Part shown: piece after piece, positions 1-7,588 of the stretch
Layout: every line of letters starts with the position of its first letter
Position numbering within the stretch: position 1 is the stretch's first letter
Assembly (NCBI RefSeq): GCF_900177345.1
Contig: NZ_FWZT01000022.1
Location: forward strand, 62,001-126,000
Direction of reading: 5' to 3'
Origin: Pseudobacteriovorax antillogorgiicola
GTDB taxonomy: Bacteria; Bdellovibrionota_B; Oligoflexia; Oligoflexales; Oligoflexaceae
Length of the DNA: 64,000 bases
The notes under the pieces: model-generated
What the model saw: the letters and a program-made list of their open reading frames with translations, nothing else
Database searches by the model: none
What the model was told of the DNA's origin: nothing
Translations under genes and position numbers: made by a program

Positions 1-45
1 GTGGGTTATAGGGGCTAGTTGGTTAAAAGCAGACTTTAGCAATGA

Positions 46-63
46 GCCCTCTCGAAAGAGGGC
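46..63. terminator. hairpin terminator downstream of the serine protease
   Basis: A perfect 7-bp stem (GCCCTCT / AGAGGGC) with a CGAA tetraloop lies just past the stop of the minus-strand protease. No strong T-run follows on either strand, so intrinsic termination is plausible but unproven. Confidence 0.5.
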
Positions 64-72
64 CATATATCA

Positions 73-1188
73 TTAGTTGGAGAAGAACGTAAATTGACCA
101 GCGCCAGAATAGGATTTGATCACCCAGCGTAAAGCCTGAACACTATTGCCTGTGCTCACAGATATGGCTTCATTGGAGCTTTCACCTTCCGAACTAGCAA
201 CAGTTGACCATCCAAAGAAGCCTCGTCTCTGCAAGTAGAGATCGAAGTCTGTCCCTTCTGCACCAATAAGGAAACCTTTGATGACTCCCTGACCATAAAA
301 GGCATCACCGAGGACCCCGACCTGCCCATTGGCAAGATAACCAGATATCTTCTCACAGCCTTCTCCGCAGGGGTTTCTAGGATTTACTTCTGGCTCGTCA
401 TCAGGGGTATCTGGTTGCTCTGGCTGCTGTCCTGGGTTGGGAGCTGGATAGCTTGTACCTAGATCCGCAATTGCTTCATCGATAAAGTCACGAAAGTAGA
501 TAGAACTGGAGTAGACATTCCCAGCTCCACAGCCAGACCCTCCGGAAAGCGCGCCTGTCACGTACCAGTTGCCATCAATGCGAGTATACATGGGTCCGCC
601 GGAATCCCCTGGACACGCACCTTGACGATCGCCCTGACGAGATGTTTCGATGGTTCCTGCAAAGGTTCGGTTCACACTACTCGCTGTGACGTCAGCATAG
701 AGAAGGCGACCCGAGCCACCGGTCTCACGTTGACCATAGCCCGCAATCCACACGTCGCGGGAAATGGATTCGCTTGGATTCAAAGGCATCGGCACAGCCC
801 CATAGGGAACAGCGGACCGGCTTAGCTTTACCACTGCGATATCATTCGGCACTATGGTTCTAGTATTCTGACCTCTCCAACTGGGGTGGATCACCGCACT
901 CTGCACTGGTATCGCATCCCCAGTACCAAAGCTTTCGCCTACAGTCACAGACATCCGATTGCTAATACAGTGTGCTGCCGTCAGCACGATATCTTCTCTG
1001 ATCAAAGTTCCCGAACAGATTCCACCTCCCAGGCTGATTCCTACAGTTGACTTTTGAATCCCCATCGGAGCAAGGTTGGCTGGAACTCCATTCGAGATTT
1101 TTAGGCTAGAGTTTTCTTTCACACCACAGGATACGAGCGTCGACATCAGTCCAATTGAAACGCAACAATTCACAAACAGCTTCTTCAT
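73..1188 (-). CDS. secreted trypsin-fold (S1 family) serine protease, lipoprotein, with C-terminal PPC-like domain
   Basis: Chymotrypsin-fold endopeptidase, probably anchored in the envelope or released outside the cell. The ATG at 1188 is preferred over the GTG at 1197 because AGGTG lies 5 nt upstream and the protein then begins with a classic lipoprotein signal ending LVSC-G (Cys 21). The catalytic triad is visible: His in TAAHC (about residue 73), Asp in NDIAVV (about 116) and Ser in GDSGGP (about 196). The residue six before the catalytic Ser is Gly, not the Asp of true trypsins, so cleavage after Lys/Arg is not expected. A Pro/Asp/Glu-rich linker (about 250-275) leads to a beta-rich C-terminal domain resembling bacterial pre-peptidase C-terminal domains, ending near residue 371. 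It is apparently monocistronic. Confidence 0.9.
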   Translation of the reverse strand: MKKLFVNCCVSIGLMSTLVSCGVKENSSLKISNGVPANLAPMGIQKSTVGISLGGGICSGTLIREDIVLTAAHCISNRMSVTVGESFGTGDAIPVQSAVIHPSWRGQNTRTIVPNDIAVVKLSRSAVPYGAVPMPLNPSESISRDVWIAGYGQRETGGSGRLLYADVTASSVNRTFAGTIETSRQGDRQGACPGDSGGPMYTRIDGNWYVTGALSGGSGCGAGNVYSSSIYFRDFIDEAIADLGTSYPAPNPGQQPEQPDTPDDEPEVNPRNPCGEGCEKISGYLANGQVGVLGDAFYGQGVIKGFLIGAEGTDFDLYLQRRGFFGWSTVASSEGESSNEAISVSTGNSVQALRWVIKSYSGAGQFTFFSN

Positions 1189-1577
1189 CTTTTTCACCTA
1201 CAGAAATTACAACAACAAAAGGGAAAAACAAGATGCTCACCCGGATTCTCGCTGACTGAGAAATCTAAAATTTTTTACAATTGATTTAATTTTGAGGTCC
1301 CCATTCAGATCTATGCTCAGGATGAGCACAAACTTCCCACGGGTAAGAATTGCAGCTACTGTGCCGCACTTTTAGATCATAAGATAGACTATCTCATGAA
1401 GGAATTACTCTAAACCACTGTAATTACTCGAAAGCTATGTTTCAGGTGAAAACCAAGGGTTGTTAAGATTTTTGTCACTTGTCTATGATTGAGGCAAAAT
1501 GTCAGCGAGCTAGATAGCTCAAAGGCGTTAAGAGGAGCATTCGAGTGGCCCCGAACGAGCCCCCCGATGATGAATCC
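1189..1577. other. intergenic region upstream of the protease
   Basis: No gene seen. It should hold the protease promoter on the minus strand; the AT-rich stretch at about 1265-1300 is a candidate. A short palindrome GAGCTAGATAGCTC at 1507-1520 lies about 60 nt past the glycerophosphodiesterase stop and may be a weak terminator. Confidence 0.3.
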
Positions 1578-2681
1578 TTACTTGCTCAAAAACTGAGCCT
1601 TAGCCTTTACCCCAAGATCTGGATGATCTGTAAAAAATCCATCGATGCCGAGTGATAAGAACAGCTTCATTTCAGAAACCGCATCACCTAACTGATTAGG
1701 TTGGTTCTCTGCTGACTGCAAATCGCTTGGTAGATACCGATTCTCAGCCCTGAACGTGTATGGGTGAATCACGAGACCTGCGTCATGAGCTTTTTTAACA
1801 AAGCCAGTATCATTTTCCACATTGAGGCGCCCTTCCTCATCACGAGGCAAGATGAAATAATATTTCTCAGGACCAACGCCATCAGCATAGCGGGCGATCT
1901 CGCGAAGCCCCTTCGCTGTCGCCATCTTATCGTAAGTTAAGCCACTTTGCTCCAGCTCAGCATCGTAGGGCGAACCTTCGATCCAAAGTAGTTGCACCAA
2001 TGGGATCTCGGTCATCCGATTGAGATCTTTCAAGTTACTGACTTCAAAAGACTGAATGAACACTGGCGCCGTGGGGCCCTTGTAGCCATTGCTGTGGAGT
2101 AGCTTGACCAGTGGCTCTTCCATGGAAAGCCCAAGCCTATCGAAGTGGCTTGGATGCTTCGTCTCTGGATAAAGGCCAATCGTGCGCCCTGTTACCGTCG
2201 ACAGTGACTTGGCGAGTTTGATGATCTCTTCAAAGGTCGGAACTTCAAACATTCCGTCAAAGCGGGTGTTATCAGGGCGAATGTCAGGAATTCGCTCCAC
2301 GGCGCGAAGGGTCTTCATTTCTGCTAGAGTGAAATCTTCAGAAAACCAGCCAGTAAGCTCTATGCCATCAACGATTTTTGTAGTTTTTCGATCCGCAAAT
2401 TCAGGCCTTTGAGCCACGTCTGTGGATAGATCAAGCAAGTTGTCGTGGCGAGCCACCAAATGCCCGTCTTTGGTCATGACAAGATCTGGCTCGATAAAGT
2501 CAGCGCCCTGAAGAACCGCAATGGAATAGGCCGCCAGAGTATGCTCGGGCAGATAACCACTTGCTCCCCTGTGAGCAATTACCAGTGGCTTTTTAAAGTC
2601 TTCTACTTTTCCAGCATGTAAATGGGAGTTGGCACCGGTAAAGCCGAGAAGCAAGCACAGTAATTTCCATCTAAATTTCAT
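1578..2681 (-). CDS. glpQ: periplasmic glycerophosphodiester phosphodiesterase (GlpQ type)
   Basis: Hydrolyses glycerophosphodiesters to glycerol-3-phosphate plus the head-group alcohol, normally in the periplasm. An ATG further upstream at 2762 is in frame, but the start at 2681 has a strong AGGAAAGGA site and gives a clean signal peptide (MKFRWKLLCLLLGF...). Visible GDPD motifs are the N-terminal HRGASGYLPEHT (catalytic His-Arg and Glu) and EPDLVMTKDG followed by ARHDNLLD (metal-binding Glu/Asp and second His). The C-terminal GIDGFFTDHPD is typical of the TIM-barrel end. At about 367 residues it matches periplasmic GlpQ length. Neighbours on the same strand are not obviously related. Confidence 0.92.
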   Translation of the reverse strand: MKFRWKLLCLLLGFTGANSHLHAGKVEDFKKPLVIAHRGASGYLPEHTLAAYSIAVLQGADFIEPDLVMTKDGHLVARHDNLLDLSTDVAQRPEFADRKTTKIVDGIELTGWFSEDFTLAEMKTLRAVERIPDIRPDNTRFDGMFEVPTFEEIIKLAKSLSTVTGRTIGLYPETKHPSHFDRLGLSMEEPLVKLLHSNGYKGPTAPVFIQSFEVSNLKDLNRMTEIPLVQLLWIEGSPYDAELEQSGLTYDKMATAKGLREIARYADGVGPEKYYFILPRDEEGRLNVENDTGFVKKAHDAGLVIHPYTFRAENRYLPSDLQSAENQPNQLGDAVSEMKLFLSLGIDGFFTDHPDLGVKAKAQFLSK

Positions 2682-2828
2682 ATCGAGTCCTTTCCTAGAT
2701 GAGTTGAGGTTGCGCTGGGCAACCCTAGTAGACTGTTGTAAACGAGATATAAAATTTGCCAAGTAAAAACTGAATTGACCACCAAGTGCTTGGGAGTCAA
2801 CGCACGAAAAGGCGGAACTTTTTTGGGC

Positions 2829-3728
2829 CTAGGAACCAGGGTCCTGTTTTAAGTCTTGCTGTTTGGCAGTGGTGTAACCGCATGCCAAACGCGGAGTTTC
2901 AGCTAGAGTTTTAGCCCCTATACGACAGATGGCTTGGTTCAAATCCTTTGTAGCCAGGGATTGAGCCTTGTTTAACAAACGATCCACATCAAGTGTTGGC
3001 GTAGAGCCTTCCTTCTCTCCCTTGCAAAGCAGAGCCGCAGCAAGCATCAAATTTCCACAGGGACTCGGTCCATCCAAAGACAGGACTTTTTTATGAAGGT
3101 TGACGGCCTCATCAATATCACCACGAACATCGAAGACCCAATCAAGCAGGGTGGAATCAGGCACCAGTCGATGAAACAAACCTAGCGCATAGTGAACGCT
3201 GCCCTGTAGAGAAACCTCGGGGGTAAATTGGTAATTCACTTTAGACTTTTTGACATCAAGCCATAGATTCAAGACTGTGCTGCCATACCTCAAAGATGGA
3301 ATGACACCCCTAATTGCAGCAGCCGCTGCAATGTTGGTGGCAAGGAACATCTTACAGAGCGGATTGCGAGGTTCCAGGACAAGGCAGGATCGAGTTGCGT
3401 CTTCACCCTCAGAAAAAATTTTAAGAGCTAAATCGTGATCCTTTTCATCGACGTAGGTCGACCCCAACTGGAAGGCTTCGCTACCAAAGACCCAGTGGCC
3501 ATCGATCCACTTGGGGTACTTAACCAGCAGCTCTTTTATAATCTTATATCGTTCCTCGTAGATAGGACGATCTTTGTAGGTTATCACCGACTTATTAAGT
3601 AGCTCGTAATAGCGCTTGGCCTTAGGGCTGCTATTAAGAGCCTTCATATCAGGCTTGTACTGCTCAAAGGCTTCACTCCCCTGACTGTTCTGGCAAAGGA
3701 GTAGGATGAGGTAAAAGATGAATCTCAC
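2829..3728 (-). CDS. secreted helical-repeat (TPR-like) protein of unknown function
   Basis: About 299 residues with an N-terminal signal peptide (MRFIFYLILLLCQNSQG). The rest is helical, with TPR-like stretches such as ALKIFSEGEDATRSCLVLEP and EAVNLHKKVLSLDGPSP, and Cys pairs near the C terminus. Its general plan recalls TatT-type periplasmic TPR proteins of TRAP transporters, but no transporter genes are adjacent and I do not assign that function. It lies 147 bp upstream of the glycerophosphodiesterase gene on the same strand. It shares a 260-bp divergent control region with the glycosyltransferase operon. Confidence 0.7.
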   Translation of the reverse strand: MRFIFYLILLLCQNSQGSEAFEQYKPDMKALNSSPKAKRYYELLNKSVITYKDRPIYEERYKIIKELLVKYPKWIDGHWVFGSEAFQLGSTYVDEKDHDLALKIFSEGEDATRSCLVLEPRNPLCKMFLATNIAAAAAIRGVIPSLRYGSTVLNLWLDVKKSKVNYQFTPEVSLQGSVHYALGLFHRLVPDSTLLDWVFDVRGDIDEAVNLHKKVLSLDGPSPCGNLMLAAALLCKGEKEGSTPTLDVDRLLNKAQSLATKDLNQAICRIGAKTLAETPRLACGYTTAKQQDLKQDPGS

Positions 3729-3989
3729 AGAAGGCTCCTTGTGATTGGTCTTATGCCACTAACACTAGGCATCTCACTCCATGGCATCAAGCAAATCATG
3801 CAAGCTTCTTAGAAACTTTTTCATGCCTTTACACAGTCTTTTCCAAAGTCTTTTTTGCTATACAAACGTTTCATTCTCAGGTTCGTAATACTGACGTTAA
3901 GAAAAGAAAAAAATTCATCAAATTTTTATCTAAGCCATGAGGGGCCTGGGATAAAGTGGCCTCAATTCGATTCCCAAAAATGAGGCTCT

Positions 3990-5612
3990 ATGACTCTTCA
4001 ACACCAGCGAATGCTTGTTTTAATCATTCTCCTGTTGCCACTTGCCCTCCTCATCAACCTCGGAGAACATCATTTATTTGTCCATACAGACGAACCTCGG
4101 AGAGCACTCGTCAGCTTGGAAATGATGCTGAGTGGCAAATATATGACTCCTACGCTGAATGGTATTTACTATCTCAATAAGCCTGCACTCTATAGCTGGT
4201 GGGTCGCGTTTTTTTACTGGTTAGGAGGCGATTTTTCAGAGTGGAACCTAAGACTATCAACCATCGCTGCCCTCACTTGTTACCTTGGCCTAGCCTATCG
4301 ATTTGTTCGCTTGCAAACGGGCTCAGCAATAGCAATCATCACTACACTAGCTCTTGCTACCAACGCACGAACACTATACTACGACAGTTTTCTAGGGATG
4401 ATTGACTTCCCTTTTTCCTTCTTCGCCTTCATGTCAATGGCAGCTATTTTCCACTATGGAGAAAAGGATCGAGATCTCAAAGGCTATTTCATTGCCTATA
4501 GCTTAGCTGCTGTGGCTTTCCTTATCAAAGGCTTGCCTGGCGCCGCGTACGTTGGAATCACAATGCTCGTATATCACATGGCTTTGAAGAGACGATACGG
4601 CTTCCTATGGTCCAAACATCATATCCTTGGAGCTAGCGTTTTTCTGCTGATCCTAGCTGTCTACTATGGCTTCTTTTTCTTGATTAACGACGTCAGCCCC
4701 GAACTAATGTTCCAGACAATCCTCTCTGAATCCACGAAACGGACGGTGGTACGCTTTGGGCTTGGCCAAACTTTGTTACACATTGCGTATTTTCCAATTG
4801 ATATGTTCATTAATTTTCTACCATGGAATCTTCCCATCTTACTTCTGGCTTATAAGCCTATTCGAGATGCCATCTGGCAAAAATCGTTTTTTCGATTTTG
4901 CATCATCACCTTTCTTGCGAATGTTTCTGTTTACTGGACTTCACCTGAAGTTACCCCACGCTATTTGCATAGCTTAGCCCCTTTTTTCTTCGCTGTAAGT
5001 ACAGGGTGCTTGATGGAAGCCTATCGTTTGCAAGTAAGGGGACTTGGCTGGCTTTCAAGGGTCATGATCGGCTTAGGTACTATTCTTGTAGTGGCCATGG
5101 TGGCTGTTCCCCTATTTGAACAAGGTCGCAACGCACCTGAGGGGATTTTGTGGGCACCGTTGCTCTATGGCGGAGCTTCAGGAATCCTGCTTTATGGATT
5201 CTTTCGGCAGCCAGGCCCTGAGAAGTATCTATACTTCGCTGCACTCCTCTTAGTAGGCAGAGTCTGTTACAGTCACCTAATGCTGCCATCACGGGCTTAT
5301 GATCGCCAGCACTTCAAAGATCAAGCAATAGCCCTGGGTTCTCTCACCCAGGGATCACCCTTGTACTTATACGACGGCACCTGGCTTCAAGATGGTTCGA
5401 CATTCTACATTTCTCGGGAAAGACAGGAGATCTTGGCTCCCACGAATAAAATTTGCCAACAGTGCTACTTGATAGTCTACGATCACCACCTTGTAGAGAA
5501 GCCCGACTGGCACTCAATTACAACTATCGAAACCCTGTTCCAAGATAAACCGCTTCATCTCGTATGGACGGGTTCAAACACACCTCCCCATCAGCTCGGA
5601 GAGATACGATGA
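3990..5612 (+). CDS. GT39 family membrane glycosyltransferase (ArnT/PMT-like)
   Basis: Integral inner-membrane GT-C enzyme that transfers a sugar from a polyprenyl-phosphate donor to lipid A, protein or another acceptor on the periplasmic side. The 540 residues contain about a dozen hydrophobic segments. The first periplasmic loop carries HTDEPRRALVSLEMM, where the Asp-Glu pair is the catalytic signature of ArnT-like enzymes, followed by NKPALYSWW. A GAGG motif precedes the ATG. The gene ends in an ATGA overlap with the GT2 gene, so the two are translationally coupled. The acceptor cannot be read from sequence. ArnT is the best-known relative, but the rest of an arn operon is absent. Confidence 0.88.
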   Translation: MTLQHQRMLVLIILLLPLALLINLGEHHLFVHTDEPRRALVSLEMMLSGKYMTPTLNGIYYLNKPALYSWWVAFFYWLGGDFSEWNLRLSTIAALTCYLGLAYRFVRLQTGSAIAIITTLALATNARTLYYDSFLGMIDFPFSFFAFMSMAAIFHYGEKDRDLKGYFIAYSLAAVAFLIKGLPGAAYVGITMLVYHMALKRRYGFLWSKHHILGASVFLLILAVYYGFFFLINDVSPELMFQTILSESTKRTVVRFGLGQTLLHIAYFPIDMFINFLPWNLPILLLAYKPIRDAIWQKSFFRFCIITFLANVSVYWTSPEVTPRYLHSLAPFFFAVSTGCLMEAYRLQVRGLGWLSRVMIGLGTILVVAMVAVPLFEQGRNAPEGILWAPLLYGGASGILLYGFFRQPGPEKYLYFAALLLVGRVCYSHLMLPSRAYDRQHFKDQAIALGSLTQGSPLYLYDGTWLQDGSTFYISRERQEILAPTNKICQQCYLIVYDHHLVEKPDWHSITTIETLFQDKPLHLVWTGSNTPPHQLGEIR

Positions 5613-6649
5613 AGATATCTGTAGTGGCACCAATTTATAACGAGCGAGAAAACATAAAGGCCTTGATTGAATGTGTCCATCAAGCGATGAATCAAGGGGA
5701 CTATGAACTGATTCTCGTCGATGATGGCTCCTCAGATGGCACTCCTGAGCTGGTTCGCGAACTCGCACATGATCGGGTGAAGCTTGTTGAGCTAACGCGA
5801 AACTTTGGCCAAACAGCAGCTATGGCAGCGGGCATCGAGTTGGCATCTGGCCGATACATTGCAACAATCGATGGCGATCTACAAAATGACCCCAGCGATA
5901 TTCCGGCAATGATAGCTCATCTGGATAGTGGCCGCTGGGATATCGTTGCGGGGCGGCGGGCTAAGCGTAAAGATGGGTTTTTGATTCGCAAGCTGCCCAG
6001 CCGGATGGCTAACTATCTGATCCGCCGTCTGACGAACGTCACTGTTCATGACCTAGGGTGTACCCTAAAAGCATTTCGTCGAGAATTCGCCAAGAACCTT
6101 GGTCTTTATGGCGAACTTCACCGCTTTATTCCCGTACTAGCAGAGCAACAGGGAGCTAGAATCCTAGAGGTGGATGTCAAGCATCATCCCCGTCTCCACG
6201 GTCAATCAAAATATGGTTTGGGTCGCACCACCAAGGTCATGAGCGATTTGATTCTTATGGTGTTCATGCAGCGCTACCTCCGTCGCCCTATCCATCTATT
6301 CGGACCTCTTGGCATCTTATGTGCTGGAACAGGTACTTTGATTAATCTTTATCTACTTGTTATTCGGCTGATGGGACAAGATATTTGGGGTCGCCCCTTA
6401 CTCATACTGGGAGCCATACTATTCTTAGCAGGTTTGCATTTTCTATCTTTCGGAGTGCTCTTGGAAGTACAAATGAGAACCTACTTCGAATCTCAAAAAA
6501 AGCGTACCTATACGATCCGTGGAGTCTACTTTGGCAAGGAAAAAAGCTATCGCTACCAAACTCCTGAAACTAGTACTGACTGGTCTAGCATGCTGGCTTC
6601 TGCATCAGAAGTTGGACTGGCAAGAAATCCTAAACTTACTCCGAGCTAG
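5609..6649 (+). CDS. GT2 polyprenyl-phosphate glycosyltransferase (DPMS/GtrB/ArnC-like)
   Basis: Cytoplasmic-face enzyme that loads a sugar nucleotide onto undecaprenyl phosphate, making the lipid donor for the GT39 partner. The start at 5609 overlaps the upstream stop (ATGA) and has GGAGAG just before it. The GT-A domain shows VVAPIYNERENI, then DDGSSDGTPE and the metal-binding IDGDLQNDP, followed by DLGCTLKAFRRE. Two C-terminal transmembrane segments (about residues 230-300) match the GtrB/ArnC membrane anchor. At 346 residues the length is usual. The next gene starts inside its 3' end, which argues for one operon. Confidence 0.9.
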   Translation: MKISVVAPIYNERENIKALIECVHQAMNQGDYELILVDDGSSDGTPELVRELAHDRVKLVELTRNFGQTAAMAAGIELASGRYIATIDGDLQNDPSDIPAMIAHLDSGRWDIVAGRRAKRKDGFLIRKLPSRMANYLIRRLTNVTVHDLGCTLKAFRREFAKNLGLYGELHRFIPVLAEQQGARILEVDVKHHPRLHGQSKYGLGRTTKVMSDLILMVFMQRYLRRPIHLFGPLGILCAGTGTLINLYLLVIRLMGQDIWGRPLLILGAILFLAGLHFLSFGVLLEVQMRTYFESQKKRTYTIRGVYFGKEKSYRYQTPETSTDWSSMLASASEVGLARNPKLTPS

Positions 6650-7415
6650 CAACGCTTGGTTGCTAATCCTTGCCTTTGTGGTGTTCAATGCCTCGAAGGC
6701 TCTGAGCGCCATTCGCCTGAAGCGCATCGTAGACCAGCTAGAACTTAAACTTGATCTTCGTGAGCACCTCCGCCTTTGCTATGTAGGCATGCTCTATTCC
6801 AATCTCCTGCCTGGTAATATTGGAGGCGATGGCTACAAGGGCTTCACCTTGAAAAGATCGTCTCACCTTTCGACCCATCAGGTGATTGCCAGCCTAGCTT
6901 TAGATCGAGGCTCAGGCCTTTTAGCGCTAATACTCTTAGCTGCTGCATTCTTTCTTCTGTCTCCCATTTCACTGTTCCTCCACCAAGAGCTTTGGCTCAT
7001 TTTAGGAATACTAGTAATCATCGTCGCCTATGACTTAGCCATAAGAAAAATATTCCCAACCGTTTCCATGAGCCGCTATCAAGCTCTTCGTGATTCTATT
7101 GGTGTTCAAGGCTTGCAGGCTATAAGCGCCTACTTCGCGCTCCTGTCATTTCCAAACAGCCAAGATGTGACTTCGTATATCACTCTCTTCCTTATATCCT
7201 CAGTTGCCGCGACCTTGCCCCTGACTATAGGAGGTATCGGCATCCGTGAGCTTGTTTCTGGCAGCCTTGCCGCCTACCTTGGGATCAACGTGCAGACAGC
7301 CGTACTCATGGCCTTCGCTCTCTTTGTGATTGCTGGACTTAGTTCGCTGCTTGGTCTTTTTGGTGCAGCAGAATATAGAATCGGGCCTCAGCCTTTGAGC
7401 AACTCTAGCGGGTAG
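6531..7415 (+). CDS. lysylphosphatidylglycerol-synthase-TM / flippase-like integral membrane protein
   Basis: About 294 residues with roughly seven to eight membrane segments. The pattern LLPGNIGGDGYKG followed by LALDRGSGLLAL and, near the C terminus, PLTIGGIGIREL is characteristic of the UPF0104/LPG_synthase_TM family. Such proteins often sit beside polyprenyl-P-sugar enzymes and are proposed to move lipid-linked intermediates. A GTG at 6519 would also open this frame, but the TTG at 6531 has GGAG six nt upstream, so I prefer it. The gene overlaps the GT2 gene by about 119 bp, the third member of a tightly packed operon. The actual activity is not established by sequence. Confidence 0.78.
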   Translation: MARKKAIATKLLKLVLTGLACWLLHQKLDWQEILNLLRASNAWLLILAFVVFNASKALSAIRLKRIVDQLELKLDLREHLRLCYVGMLYSNLLPGNIGGDGYKGFTLKRSSHLSTHQVIASLALDRGSGLLALILLAAAFFLLSPISLFLHQELWLILGILVIIVAYDLAIRKIFPTVSMSRYQALRDSIGVQGLQAISAYFALLSFPNSQDVTSYITLFLISSVAATLPLTIGGIGIRELVSGSLAAYLGINVQTAVLMAFALFVIAGLSSLLGLFGAAEYRIGPQPLSNSSG

Positions 7416-7588
7416 GGCGAGCTTGGACTTAAGGTCTGCCTTTGGCCTTGTTTCGAACGAAAGCCACAAGCCGCTTAAACGCGAGATCCAGTGCTGCGAG
7501 AGCCGATACTACGCAGCGACATAGGCTTAGATTAACTTATGCACTCGAATTTTATCTGCTTCGTTGCTGAGATTGCCTTCCGAACACC

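Noticed and set aside
8-24. TAGGGGCTAGTTGG resembling the MITE-family tip
   Set aside because: It needs an inserted base to align and the match stops after 13 positions, so it was not called as another repeat copy.
1480-1565. Stretch with short stem-like pairs that resembled a tRNA
   Set aside because: No acceptor stem, no TPsiC-like TTC arm and no anticodon arrangement can be made; not a tRNA.
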